This document shows positions 14,963 to 27,930 of a stretch of 64,000 bases of DNA, piece after piece. The notes beneath the pieces were generated by a model. That model made no database searches, was not told the origin of the DNA, and saw only the letters and a program-made list of their open reading frames with translations. The position numbers were made by a program, and so were the translations under genes. The stretch lies in NCBI GenBank assembly GCA_012295275.1, contig CM022673.1:8503811-8567810 (forward strand), given 5' to 3'. How positions within the stretch are numbered: position 1 is the first letter of the stretch; every line of letters starts with the position of its first letter. The stretch is from Chrysomallon squamiferum. Taxonomy: Eukaryota; Mollusca; Gastropoda; Neomphalida; Peltospiridae.

Positions 14963-15150
14963 CTGATTTTTTAGAAAAAAAATGATTTCATTAATACATA
15001 AAAGAAAAAAACAAAAAGAAAACTATGCATACCAAATGTGACAAGTTGACACCAGAAAATATTTGTTTGAAGGTTGGCCCTATGATAACAGAACAAGTGT
15101 TTCCTTGTTTCTGTGTGACCAGTGAATCAACACATTTGTCAGGTTTCTGC
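14510..15150. repeat. pair of diverged direct repeats about 535 bp apart
   Basis: A block beginning GTTGACACC(C)AGAAA is found at 14510 and 15045. Both continue with an AAGTGTTTCCTTGTT core and an ATTTGTC-type ending; the second copy has about 26 extra bases. Short open frames over the copies show no recognisable protein. A (CA)n tract (about 14,930-14,958) lies between them. Confidence 0.5.
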
Positions 15151-15384
15151 TATATATTTGCATCTTTGTGTTTATATAATAACATGAACATAAATGAGCC
15201 AGCCTAAAAGGCAACAGGACGTAATTATATAGACGTGTGGATCAGGTTTTAAAATATTTTTCAGTTTGCCCAGAAGCAGAACTTTATTTTCATAGGTAGG
15301 AGTTTTCCATTCTGAAGTTTCTATTTTCTATTTCTTTTTTTTCTTTTTTTTTGTTCCCGTTTAAATTATTATTATTTTTGTTAT

Positions 15385-15458
15385 TACTACTACTACTACT
15401 ACTACTACTACTGCTGCTGCTACTACTACTGCTGCTACTACTATTGTTATTATTACTC

Positions 15459-15511
<53 letters not shown>

Positions 15512-15512
15512 G
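15385..15512. repeat. ACT/GCT/ATT trinucleotide microsatellite
   Basis: ACT units interrupted by GCT lead into a long ATT run. On the minus strand this reads as poly-Ser/poly-Asn, which is not a gene. Confidence 0.95.
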
Positions 15513-16159
15513 CTATAAAGCAAGCAACTATTAACAATTGTAACATGTTGGTTATTTTGTATTTTTGTTCTTGTGGTTAATTGACTATTTGAATTTCTAA
15601 ATTTCACCAGTTTTATACAGAAAATGTTAATGTTACAAAGAAAAAACTGGATTTCATCTTTTATTAGTTTGCACTATTTACACTGAATTAATCAAACGTT
15701 CATATATAACATGATTATTTTTTTTAATTTACTTTTTAATTAAAAAAGAGAGAAAAAAACCCTGATAATAAATCTTTTTTCAAAGCAGTGAAAGCTTACT
15801 TATTCTATTTTTATCACTAATAAATCTCTACCATATTTTCAGTATGTATAATCTTACAAAAATTGATGTAATCACTTTCATGGATTTGAAATTCAAAGAA
15901 ATCTTGTATTTGTATTAAGTCTGAATATTAAGTACTGGGCTTGGATTAAATAGATTTTTTTTTCTCAGTTTATGTATCAATCAGTTGGTAAATACTTACA
16001 TAAAACGGTAATCAGTAGCTAAAAACTTTGTTCAGATTGTCACAGATTTTAAAATGCAGTGTTTGAGATCAGAATTGCAAGGATGAAACAAAACAAAATA
16101 AGTAAAAATAATACTAAAATAAAAGAAATAAAATAAATAAATTTAAAAAAGTAATAAAA

Positions 16160-16179
16160 TAAACAAAACAAAACAAAAC

Positions 16180-16210
<31 letters not shown>

Positions 16211-16318
16211 CAAAACAAAAACAAAACAAAACAAAACAAAACAAAACAAAACAAAACAAAACAAAACAAAACAAAACAAAACAAAATAAAACAAAACAAA
16301 ACAAAACAAAACAAAACA
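16160..16318. repeat. (CAAAA)n pentanucleotide microsatellite
   Basis: About 160 bp of nearly uninterrupted CAAAA units, with two single-base A insertions and one T substitution. The reverse-strand Phe/Cys/Val/Leu open frames over it are repeat artefacts. Confidence 0.95.
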
Positions 16319-16976
16319 CAAACAGTAACAATAAAGCTGTTTTATAATCATCATATAAATCCTATTCAACAAAGCTGTTGCTATCAGCTGTTGCACTTTT
16401 AGTTTACTGGGCTATGACACTGTAATCAAAGAATGACATCACTGATACACTTACTCTAAGAGTATTTAAAAAAATAAAGAGACATTGTTCACTTCAAACA
16501 ACATATACCTGTATGTCACAAACAGACGTTACCTTAGCATCCTGTTGTCTGACTTGAACTAGTGCGATTTGTTTGTGTATTTAGTGGGTTACTCTCTCCT
16601 GTTTCTACATGCCTCGATAAATGAGCAATTATACTTTAGGAAAATCTTGTTACAGGCTCAAACTTTGAGCCGATCAACGCACCGTGCAGTGCTTCCAGTT
16701 AATCAACTTTGGCTTGTGTGTATTTACTGCCAGATTGCTGGTGTTGTCTCTCAGTGCTTAACATCCCTCTGTTTTGGTTAATGTCTGTCTGATGTGCTGT
16801 TTGTTGGCATGGGCAATAATTGGGCAAGGAGCCTATGAGAGAGATACCAAGGAACAACAGCATTATGCTGCGTCAGATTTTTTTTTTTTTTTTTTTAAAA
16901 CAACATTTATGCAGCCACAGGTTCTGTAGTTTTTGCTTCAGTGAGTTTTGATTTTTGTCATTAACCCCATTTATTA

Positions 16977-16978
<2 letters not shown>

Positions 16979-17008
<30 letters not shown>

Positions 17009-17065
17009 CTTCTTTATTTAATAATAATAATAATAATAATGATGATGATGATGATGGTGATGATA
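16979..17065. repeat. (TTTC)n followed by AAT/GAT microsatellite
   Basis: A pure TTTC tract is followed within 15 bp by AAT and then GAT/GGT units. The Phe/Leu- and Asn/Asp-rich frames over it are artefacts. Confidence 0.9.
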
Positions 17066-19138
17066 ATAATATTACTACTTTTATTATTGTTATTATTTTT
17101 TTTTTTTATCAGTTTTATATTCTCTCCATGCTTAATGTTGTCAGTGACCTTACCTCTGTGACCAGAGGCTTGTTGATAGATTCATCACAACTGTAGCATG
17201 TTATGACAAAGTGAGGATGGGTTTGTGTTGGTGTTTTCTCTCAGTGTTTTGTCTAGACAGGTCATCATAAACTACACATAATTATGTAGATTATATCTGT
17301 GTAACAAAACAATTGAGAAAAAAACCCCGTAGATAACATCTGTATACAAAATAATGCTGATAAAATCTGTGTAAGGAAATATGTGAGTTGGGTATTATTA
17401 TTATTACCTGTGTGTATGTGCACATTCAGTTTCTGGGAGTGTTATGCTCGTTTTTATTGATTTTTTTTCTTATGAGTTTATTTTAGTAGTCATACCTGAA
17501 TCATTTAAGTATAATGAATGTCCACATTAATCGTTTGTTAGAAGGATTGCAAATATTAATTATTTACTGTTAGGAGTCTATTAATCATTCTTTAGTCACT
17601 AAGCATAACACATGCTATAGGGTAATTAACAAATGAAATAAATGTAACATGTAACTGATATGTAACTGATATATTGTTATATATATATATATATATACAC
17701 ACACTTATTTTGAATCTGAAAATTATAAATTTTATTTGTGGAATGGATTAATAATTTTGGATTTCTGTGATATTACTATTAAAGACCTTTGATGGGATTA
17801 CCAATTCTCAGGTAAGTACAGATTTGTCCCTGTTAGAATGTACATCATATGTTGGGCATAGTATTGCTTGTGAATGGGTAGAAGAATTAAGTCATGTCTG
17901 AAAAGGGTAGTTTTCTGAATTGTAGAGGCTGAATATTTTTCATGCATGAGTGGATATAATTGTACAACGTCTAACTGTCAGTATTACACTGTGGGTGATA
18001 TAGCCTGTTATTTACGTTGACCTAATTATTAAAATGATTAGTGTTGAACTGGGTGTGATCATTCACGTATGTATTGACGTATGAGGGATTAGCAGGTTAT
18101 ATATTATTATTTACAGGTAAATTAGTAACACCTGTCAGATTTCTACAGTAAATAATTACACCTGGTCAGGACTAACATGCTTTGTGAAATCTGAAAGTAG
18201 CTACGTATGTACTTTATTTATTTTAAATATGATTATTTGTAGTTATTTAAATTTATATGTAGGTGTGTATGTATGTGTGTGTTTGAATGGACAGACATCA
18301 TATTCATGTATTTGTATAATTTTGTATAATTTTAGAAAAATGGTCGTTAAGTTTACTTTTTGTCGTGTATTTATTGTTACAACAGTAGTATTAATATTAC
18401 TGCTTCATGGTCAAAACAAGGAATCACTATTGATTTAAATGATTTTGTTATGTTTCTTTTTGAAGATTTTGTTTAAAAAATAAGGAAACAATAATAAAAA
18501 CAAAACAAGTTTAACTGTGTGCAAAGTTACAAAGGTTCTATAAAATGTTAACTGTTTATATAGTGATATATAAAATAAATAACAAATATCTGTGCTCCCA
18601 ATGTTAATTCTTCTCCAGTTAATGAAGAAAATTGAACAGTTGTAATTTTTATAAACAAAAAAATATATCTGAATTATTTATTTATTCAAAATGTTTTTAG
18701 TTGTTATATCTTAATAATAATTTTATAATTTTACTACAAGGAATTCATTGAATTTTTTAAATCATTATTTTTTTAACCATAATATATATTTATTTTTTTT
18801 TTTTATTTTATTATTAATAAAGACATTATTTCAGTCATTTGAAGAACAGTTGGCGAGTTAAATATATTTTGTCTTTATCATTTTTTTATTTTTTTTATCT
18901 CATGTTATCAAGTTTTTTTCTGAATGTACTTTCCTGTCAAACAAATAGAATATTGTGCTGCTTTTTATGCCTGACTGAATCATAATTAAGATGTTGTCAT
19001 TCATTGTGTTCTGTTCCACGACAGTGGACAACAAATACAGTCATGTGAAAAATCAAGTATTCTTTATTCAGACAGATTTCATCTTGTCTAAGTCTCGTCT
19101 GTGTGCATGTATATTTATTTTTCTATGTGTATTTGTAC

Positions 19139-19331
19139 ATATGTGTGTGTTTGTGTGTGTGTGTATGAATGTATGTATGTTAGCATATATATATATACAC
19201 ATATACATACACACACACACACACACACACACATATATTATAAATATAGGTGTGTGTGTGTGTGTGTGTGTGTAATTATGTCTGATGGTAAGTATATGAG
19301 CTATTACATGAAAAATGTTAAATATGTTTGT

Positions 19332-19382
<51 letters not shown>

Positions 19383-19429
19383 TATGTCTGATGGTAAATA
19401 TATGAGCTATTATATGAAAAATGTTAAGG

Positions 19430-19490
<61 letters not shown>
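19139..19490. repeat. (TG)n cluster with duplicated 60-bp spacer
   Basis: Long TG/CA runs enclose two near-identical spacers starting TAATTATGTCTGATGG at 19273 and 19379 (106 bp apart), each ending GTTTGTCT before the next TG run. The composite unit therefore behaves as a minisatellite made of a spacer plus a variable TG block. Confidence 0.8.
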
Positions 19491-19492
<2 letters not shown>

Positions 19493-20999
19493 GAATGGAG
19501 CAAAAAAACAAAAAAATTAAAAAATTGTTTAAATTCACTAGGGACATTCTCTGGTTTGTATAACAAAATGGATATTTCTAAAAATGTCTCTTCAGTTACA
19601 CCACGGACATGAACAGTAGTGAGAATCGCTAAATACATATTTGCCTTTTGGAACTCTTAAAATAACCTGTCTCATTACTTGCTTAAAAGTCAGCTCTCTG
19701 TTTAAAGTCATTGAGTTTTAATCGCTTTAACTATTGATCAGAAAAAATTCACAAAAATATTTTAGTGCAAAGATGAAGATCTTCTAGCCCTCCACGTTGT
19801 AAGTTTGTAGCATTCTCGGCTGCCTGTTTGAACATCAGCAGACTTGTGCGAAGGACGATGTATTGATCTGCTCGTTGTTGTTGTTGTAGTTTATGTTCTG
19901 TGGCAGTGGGAACTCTCTCAGTATTGATCATAGTTCATCTGAAGATAAGAACATAACAAGATACATATGTATGTATTAACAGATTTGGTGGCAGCAGTGG
20001 GATTGCTACGTGTATACTTGAAGTCTGTGTATTTTATTCGTGTGTCACAAAAGCACTGCTGAATTTAAGGGTTAACAAACTGGTTGTATTTCTTGTGAGT
20101 ATTAAAGTAACAGTACTTTATAGCTTGGTGAATGAGCTTGTAAATCAACCAGACATTACAAAGTTATGATGTATACATGTTTATATGTATGTGTGTAGAT
20201 GTATTTAGTTTCACAATGTAAAAACAAAAAAAAAGTTACAGAACTGTTTTCAACGCATAATAATGACTACATTAGCTTAGTCAGCATGTGAATGTCATAA
20301 AGTTGAAAAGGCTTTATTTGGATTGAATTTTTTTTGTTGAACCTGAACATTTGATCATCTGAAGTGTGTGGGTGCATAACTAATATGACTTAACTCCAGT
20401 GATTCAAGCTAGCCAGGTTGTGACTAAGTTCATCTTGCGGTATATTCATATTTATGTCTTTACTCCAGCACTATGCATGATAGGTATTCTGATTGTTGGC
20501 CTGTCTTTGCATTATTCACATTAACAGAAATGTTGTTGATATTTTCTGTCATTCGTAATCATTAAAAAAGAAAAAAAGAAAAAGAAAAGTAAAACAGCTG
20601 TAAAAATCCAATACTCAGTATGTAAATACTAAAAAATAGGAATGAATTTCTTCTTTTTTTTTCTTCTTTTTTTCTTTCTGTCTAAATTTCTCTTTTATTA
20701 AAAAAAAATTCTTTTACATAAAAAAAAATTAAAAAAATATGTTTGCAAATCAAAGAGAAAGTGCAGATTATCAGTATTAATTTTTTTAATTTTTTTTTCT
20801 TAAAGTTCTTTCCTGTTTGGGTATGTACAGATGGAAATGACAGATTTTTAACAACACTGCTCTTTAACCTAGTGATTATATTAGTGGAGGAGTTTAAAAC
20901 TTCATTTATGTTTATACAAATCTGTGAATTATTTATTCACCCTCACAGTCAATCATTTGTTCAAAATTAATAAATTTGTTTTAATTTTATTTATTCCAG

Positions 21000-21145
21000 A
21001 CTGACATTTTAGCGACAAACTGACAAATCGGACAATGTGTGCAAAGAAGAAGTAAATGTGTTTGCAGCAACTTGAAGCCTATTTGGACAAGATGAACACA
21101 AAACATTTGCCTTGTGCTTGAACAGAAAATATTGCTAATCCAAAA
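21000..21145 (+). promoter_or_regulatory. TMEM198: TMEM198 5' leader segment with two back-to-back uORFs
   Basis: A good acceptor (TTATTCCAG, ending at 20999) precedes this stretch, so it is probably the 3' part of a spliced leader. It holds two short uORFs before the TMEM198 ATG: 21035-21055 (6 codons, MCAKKK) and 21056-21121 (21 codons). The stop of the first (TAA, 21053-21055) directly abuts the ATG of the second. Both end before the main start at 21146, so reinitiation or leaky scanning would be needed. The transcription start and first exon lie somewhere upstream and were not identified. Confidence 0.55.
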
Positions 21146-23640
21146 ATGTCCACTGAAGCTGTACCTACAACACCGCCTGCAGCCATTACAACAGGCAACG
21201 TGACGTATGCAGTGCCAACATGGAATACAACACCATGGGACCCACAGCTGACAGATAGGTGTGAACACATCAGAACCGACTACAACATCGCCACAGCGGT
21301 CATTTGCGTTATGTGTTTCATATTCGGCATTCTCTACACCTTCTTTGGTAACAACAGATTTTTTTTTTTTTTGTGTTTTTTTTAAACATGTTTTTTGATA
21401 TTACAGTTTTAAAAATATGTAGATAACAGGATGATGAAGACTGTGGTAATGAAACATTCATTAACAGTCTTTCCCTTCTCAGACCAGACCCACCAACCCA
21501 ATTAGTTTAATACTTTTATCTTCCACAAATTAATCTTCGTCTAACCACATAATACACATACTTATTTCAACTCACTGAATAACGAATAAGACAAGTATAA
21601 GACAAGATTTTAATAATTTATTAAACTGTAATTAGGTAATCGTTATCAGCATATATTTTTTTTTATTATTGGTTAATTATCTAACAGAAGACTGTTATTT
21701 GCAGACAGTTGCTAAAAACCGTAAAATTAAGTTAAAAATATCTACAGACACTTTTTATTTAATTGTCCCAGCACTTAATATATATGCATACCATTTTTAT
21801 TTAATTATAACCAACATTAATTTTTATATTTTTTTCCAGGCTACAGGTTCTTCAAAGCTGTAATGTTCATGACTGGATTCATTTTTGGATCGGTTCTTGT
21901 TTACATGATTTGCTTGGAGGAAGAAATTCTGCCACCAGAGGGCAATGCTGGTGTCGCTATTGGTGCTGGTATTCTGTGTGGACTAATTACAATGCTGGTG
22001 CAGTACGTTGGACTCTTCCTCACAGGATTCCATCTTGGAGTTGCCATTGGTGCTGGTGTACTTATTGTACTGGAACAGTTCATGCACCCAATGACCAAGT
22101 GGGTACCCATTGGTGTCCTAGTGGGAACTGGGATTTTCCTCGCCGTCCTTATTTTAAAACTACAGAAAAGTTTGACTATTCTTGGGACCAGTATTTTCGG
22201 TGGAGGCCTCATGGTAGCCTTTTTAGATTATTTCATAGAAAAATTTGTTATGGTCATCTATGTGTGGGACAGGATAAAGGGAGAGTACTCCGATCCAGTG
22301 TGTTGGTACAGTTGGATTATCTTGGGTTGCTGGCCCTTCTGTTTTGTTGTTGGATCTGTGACTCAGTGGAGAATAACTGGACAGGGAATTGATCACAGAG
22401 AAGGTAAAATGTTACAGAAACACATTTTTATTATTATACCATGTTTTATTTTTTTATCTGTACGCTTTATTTTATTATGTCAGTTTCTTCGTAACATTTA
22501 TTTTTTATGTTTATAATAATGAAGCTGCATTTTTTTTATCCTCATAACAATAATAGTTTTATCATTTATATCTTTTTCGATGCAGTCATTTTTATGATTA
22601 TTATTATTTTTATTTTATTTTATTTTATTTTTTTTTACACACACAATATACAGTTATAAAAGTACTTTATTTAGATTTCTTTGTGGTTTTGTTTTTTTCA
22701 GTATTACATGGCAACAGAACTAAACACGTGAATCTGAAACGTTTGCGAATGAGAGAGCGGAGAGATGCTCAGCACTCACGATATCGTCACCTGTATCAAG
22801 TGAGGCGTGTCAACGGTGACGTAATAGCACAGGTGAGTTTGATTCGTGCATTTCATGTTTTAAAAAAACCAGAAATAAATAAATATTTTAAAATCTCTTG
22901 ACGTTTTTTAAAAATGAAAATAATTGTTGTAGTATATAAATTCATATATAGGTGCATTAGTATTTTTCTTAAGACACATAACAAATGTATTTTATATATA
23001 ACCAGTATAATGATAAATCTCATGTTGGTGTCAGTGTTACTGAATGGTTTGTTTTTACACATCCTTTGTGTAATATAGATAGTTTAATCAGTATTGTTGT
23101 GTAACTATTGCTAAGACTGCTGAAGAAGAAAGGAACAAATGTTTTAGAAGAGAAAAGCAATATCTGTTTCCATATTTCAGAACCTGACAGTTAACCATTT
23201 TTAAAGTTTTATTAATAAATCTTTAGTAATAAATCAATCAATAAATAAATAAAATATTAAATAAATCAATCAATAAATAAATAAAATATTAAATAAATAG
23301 AAGATATTTTAAAATAAGTTTGTAAAATAATAATAACAATAAAAAGGTATTTTAAAACTTTCATCAGTTTTTATTAAGTACTAGTATACATTTCAAAATT
23401 CTAAAAATTTATTACAAGAATCACTTTCTCAGTTCGTTCTCATTTTGATACTGCATAAATAAACACCAATACAAACAAGTATATCTGATGTATTGCCCTA
23501 CTGACTGATGTAACTGTTTTTTTTTTCAGAGCTACATTCACAGCGTACAACACAAACTTTCCCCTGCATTGCGCAGCCTCACATCACCACAGTCCACTGA
23601 CCTCGAAAGTGCCAACACCACTCTGACACAGGTGCCTTGA
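21146..23640 (+). CDS. TMEM198: TMEM198 orthologue, multi-pass membrane protein (4 coding exons)
   Basis: Joining 21146-21347, 21840-22403, 22702-22832 and 23530-23640 gives 335 aa plus TGA; every intron is GT-AG and phases are consistent. The N-terminal 48 residues are Thr/Pro-rich and hydrophilic, with N-glycosylation sequons at N18 and N27, so they are probably extracellular. Hydrophobic segments follow at about 49-68, 71-93, 104-121, 124-145, 155-173, 179-200 and 223-242, close to the seven-segment TMEM198 layout. Motifs seen include the Gly-rich GVAIGAGILCGL, GLFLTG, KWVPIGVLVG, LTILGTSIFGGG, DYFIEK and QWRITGQG. The tail after residue 255 is Arg-rich (KRLRMRERRD) and probably cytoplasmic. 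Vertebrate TMEM198 (about 360 aa) is reported to bind LRP6 and promote its casein-kinase phosphorylation in Wnt signalling; that role here is inferred from family. The start is the first ATG after two short uORFs, and the N-terminus runs straight into the first membrane segment. Family assignment is secure; upstream noncoding exons were not located. Confidence 0.93.
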
Positions 23641-23671
23641 TTCACTTTATGCAATCACGGAGGCAACAACT

Positions 23672-23702
<31 letters not shown>

Positions 23703-24382
23703 TAACATCCCACAGGATGAACGACACTTTATTTCACAAAGGGATGGTGTTACGTTTGCGTTATTGAAGAATGATTTGACAACCTACTCAGGCCCATTAA
23801 AAAGATTTAAAAAAAATAATAATAATAATAATTATAATAAAAGAGGAAAAGGAAAATGCAAGCTTACATATCATTTGTGGCATTAAGTCCATGTCATTTT
23901 TTTTTTTTTTTTTCCATTATCCAACATAGACAGAGAGAATGCTAAACTCCAAGTAAGCTGTAGATTTTATTATTATTTTATTTGGGGCTTTGGCACAGGA
24001 TGAAAGTCTTGATGATGCTGGTTGAGATGATTAAATGATTATTTCATTAACCATTCACTGTAAAAGATGAAACAGAGGACTGTCTGTCTCAATTGTGGTT
24101 GTGTAATGGTTCACTTCACAGATTATCTTGGTGTGCATTCATTAATCATTAATAGCTGACAATGATACCTACACATACACGTGTGTGTGTGTATGTTTAT
24201 AATATACACTGAGTATCCCCAAAATCAGAACCTATGACTAAAATATTTAGTATCAAGTATTTACCGAGATAATTGAATTAACTGTTAATTATTATGCATA
24301 AACCTTTTGGTTTTATTAAAAATGATTATTTGATGCAGATTGTTATCAATATTGCGATATTATTATGGAAATTAAAAAAAAA

Positions 24383-24416
<34 letters not shown>

Positions 24417-24915
24417 TAAAATAAAATAAATTTAAAAAATAAATAATAAAAATAAATAAATAAATTAAAAATAAATGAATTTGCATTATTCATGCTTTCA
24501 GGTACTGTGTCTACAGTTTATAAGAGATAAATCAGTGATACTGTGAGATAGTTACTGCATACATTTTATCAGACATTTCATATCATCTCTGCGTACCGCT
24601 TACTGTAGAATTATACAAATTTACTTGTACATACATTTAAGCAAAAGTAATAATGTCACTTTGTTTTTGCTGGTGTTTTTTTGTTTGTTTCTTTGTTTTG
24701 TTAGGATTTTTTAATGTAAAATTAGTTGGTTGTGTTGATTCTACAGAATACAAGAGCTGAATTTCAGAAAGAACATAAATGTTAAGTATTAATTTCGTAT
24801 GACCATGTACTTTATTAGTGATTTCTTTATCTAAAAAAAAAATAATCATTAAAATCATTTTATTTATTATTGATAAAGAAAAGGACATTTATTAGAGTTA
24901 CTGATTTTTATTTTA

Positions 24916-24946
<31 letters not shown>

Positions 24947-26178
24947 AGTATATTAATTGAAATCCAAGGTTATCTTCAAAGTATGGTGAATGTAATTAAA
25001 CAATTTTAAAGTTTTATACAGAACTTCATTAATATTAGATAATTATAATGTTGTTGTAAACATTTTCAGAAATGTTTTTTTTATTTCAATAATGAGAATC
25101 ATAATGGTTAATATTAGTTTTACATGACAGTAGAATCCTATACCACCTTGTCAAGGAATAGTGTTAACATTGTTTTATTGTAACAGGTTATTTTAAATGT
25201 GTATAAGTTATTATATTTTGCATGGGCAACAGATTTGTTATATTTACTAATTTTTTTTTTTTTTTCTTCCCGTCTTTGCTAAACATTTAAATATAGATAT
25301 ATTCAGTTATTGTCAAAGTAAGAATGCCCTTAATCATGCTTATTATAAATCATACTTTATTTATTGTTTTTGTTTTTATTAATTTATTTTATTTATTTAT
25401 TTATTTATTCATTCATTTATTTATTATAGCTTTATGTAATTAATTTATTATTTGTGTATTTGTTTGGTAGGTGAAAGGAGTGAGTTGAAGGCACTTGAAT
25501 TCTAACTCACTGTATCTTTGTATCAAGATTCATGTACATATGTATATGTGTATAATATCAGCAGTATTTTCTACTGTTTTTGTACTTAATTTCATTTCAT
25601 AGGTGCTTAAAAAAATCATATCTTAGATCCAGCTCAAATTAATGATATAGACGGAATATTTGTGTTATTTTCAAAGGTTTTACTTTTAGCTTGCTGTTTG
25701 CCTAGTTTGGATTCAGAATGACAAATGTGCTTGAACTATTTTGCACCTCTTTTTATAACAAAAATGGCCCATTTAATATGGATATTAAAAAATGGACCAA
25801 GTTTTATTTAAACATAAGCAGTGATTTATTTTATGGTGTAATGCATGTGTATTTTTTTGTGTTTTTTTGTTTTGTTTTTTTTTTTTTTTTCTTAAAGGAA
25901 TGTTACTGTGATAAATTTTTTGAATTTGTTTTTGTTTTGATTGTGTGAATCTTTTTATTTTTCTTGTCATTTCAATTGCATTTTTTGTAAAAAATTTCTT
26001 AATTTATGTTTTTATATTTTGTGCCATTTATGTGTTTATCATTGCTGTACAGTATTTTCAGTACAGAGGCATTTGTAACTACTGCTTAGCAAGTAGATAA
26101 GTAATACAATCATTCATAGCAATTTATATTTAATAATTTATACTGACAGTATAGCTTGATGTTGCTGATAGTTTATGT

Positions 26179-26219
<41 letters not shown>

Positions 26220-27930
26220 CTTTTAGATGTGCTAATTTTTATACTTATTTATCATATTTTATATAATAATTTTGTTTTAATTTGATAAATCATTTTTAAG
26301 ACCAGGGAAAAAAAGATTTTTCTAAAATTGTTAATCTTAAAATAATCGTTCCTTCATTTTATGTGATGGTTATTAATTTTAAAAAATATGCAAGGTCAAG
26401 AAATATGTTCTTTTCACTTTTTTTAAAATAGATATATTTAACATTTGTGATTGTGCATTCTGGGTTTTACATTTTATATCCATGATTCATAAGTTATTTA
26501 TATCTACTCACATTTTGATCTCATAACTTTAGTAGTTTTTAATTCATTATAGAAATAAAATTTATATCGGTGTTTACTGTAATTATGATCCAGTTTAAGA
26601 ACCTTATTACTATTCATCTTTTTTAAAACTCTACTTGCGACTTAAAGATTGACCTTCCTGATAATTTACAAACCATTCCAGAATTAGTTATATCATTGTA
26701 GAGTTCATACATACATATATTGATCGATAAGCACATGTAAACTGGATATATTATTCCCCAATTCTGATGTTAGCCATAACCTACTTAAAATCTATCACTG
26801 AAATCATGTTTTGTAGAAAAAACAATTTGAATATTTACATTCTAATTAATCTTTGATTTTATTAAATGTTCCTAGCAGTGTTACTGATAAAAAATTATAA
26901 TAATTTCAGATTAGAAAATGTGGAATTAGCAGTTATTTTGAACCATAATGAAGCAATACTGTCAAGTTTTGTTTACTTAAATATTAGGAGTTAACGTTTA
27001 TGAGTTGCATAGTTTCCATATTTCAAAATAATTTTGTGTTTCTGATCTGCTATTTTAAATAAGTGTTGTAGAAACAGATTTGAACTTTGTTACAACATTA
27101 TTACATTTACATTTTGTTATTTCAGTTTAATTGTAACTGTTACATAGGGCAGATAAGTTACATATAGAAAAAAACATAAAATTTTATTTTTATATGTTTT
27201 ATTAGACTATTTCAGAATTTGATTAAGAAGATTTAATCATGGGTAAAAGAATACCAATATGATTATTTCTTTTCAAATTAAAATTTATTTTTCTTATTTG
27301 TATTAGTTTTTAATTATGTTTTACAAAACTGCAGGTTGTGATGCAAAAACACTGAAATTATACAACTTAAATATTAATTATTTGCAGACCCAAACTTTGT
27401 GTTTAAAGAAAATTTCTGTGCTGCAATTTGAATATCCACAAAACAGTACTTTTGGTACCAATTGTGGACTATCCTTTTAATTTTTTATTAATTTTTTTTC
27501 ACTGTGTTATAAAATACATGGTTGTTTTAAGATAATGTGATAATTAGAGAAAATGATTAATAAATTTAATTCTGTAGCCATTTATTTTTATAGGTCAGGT
27601 GCTTTATTGTTTTTTAGAATTAGATTCCTGTTTTACTTCACAGTTTATCATAAAATGGGAAATTTTTCTGAATTTTTAGTGAATGTAAAAATCATAAAAA
27701 TTTTGATTTAGTGACACCACTGAAGGGTAAAGTGTGTTAAATGAAACTATTGTGTTTATATCACAAAAATCATGTCGAAATTTGAATTAGTAATTCACAT
27801 ATTGTTACCTTTGTTACCTGCTGTTAGACACTGTCACATCTTGTGAGTAATTCCATTGTTACTGTTTGCATGTCAAGATAATGTTTGCTTCTTGAAATTA
27901 TTAATAAAAATATGTAAAATAAAATGTCAT
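23641..27930 (+). other. TMEM198: probable long 3' UTR of TMEM198
   Basis: The 4.3 kb after the TMEM198 stop contains no coding exon I can support. It is AT-rich, carries short CAA, AAT, AAAT and TA runs, and has many chance AATAAA words, so shorter 3' ends are possible. The best-looking end is at about 27,930: AATAAA at 27903-27908 and again at 27918-27923, followed by the GT-rich TTTGTTGTGCTTTG at about 27,946. The extent is inferred, since no transcript evidence is available. Confidence 0.4.
27903..27923 (+). promoter_or_regulatory. candidate distal polyadenylation signals of TMEM198
   Basis: Two AATAAA hexamers 15 nt apart are followed within 25-40 nt by a T/GT-rich stretch, the usual arrangement for cleavage and polyadenylation. 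AATAAA is common in this AT-rich DNA, so only the combination has weight. Confidence 0.4.

Larger units (their letters stand above)
1..20999. other. gene-free AT-rich region (apart from listed repeats)
   Basis: No frame longer than about 90 codons here lies outside simple repeats, and none of the short ones joins splice-consistently to another or matches a family I know. The far left edge (3-227) is open and moderately codon-like and could be an exon fragment running off the window. Upstream noncoding exons and the promoter of TMEM198 are expected somewhere in this span but could not be placed. Confidence 0.6.

Noticed and set aside
16049-16396. Minus-strand Phe/Cys/Val/Leu-rich frames
   Set aside because: They are translations of the (CAAAA)n microsatellite.
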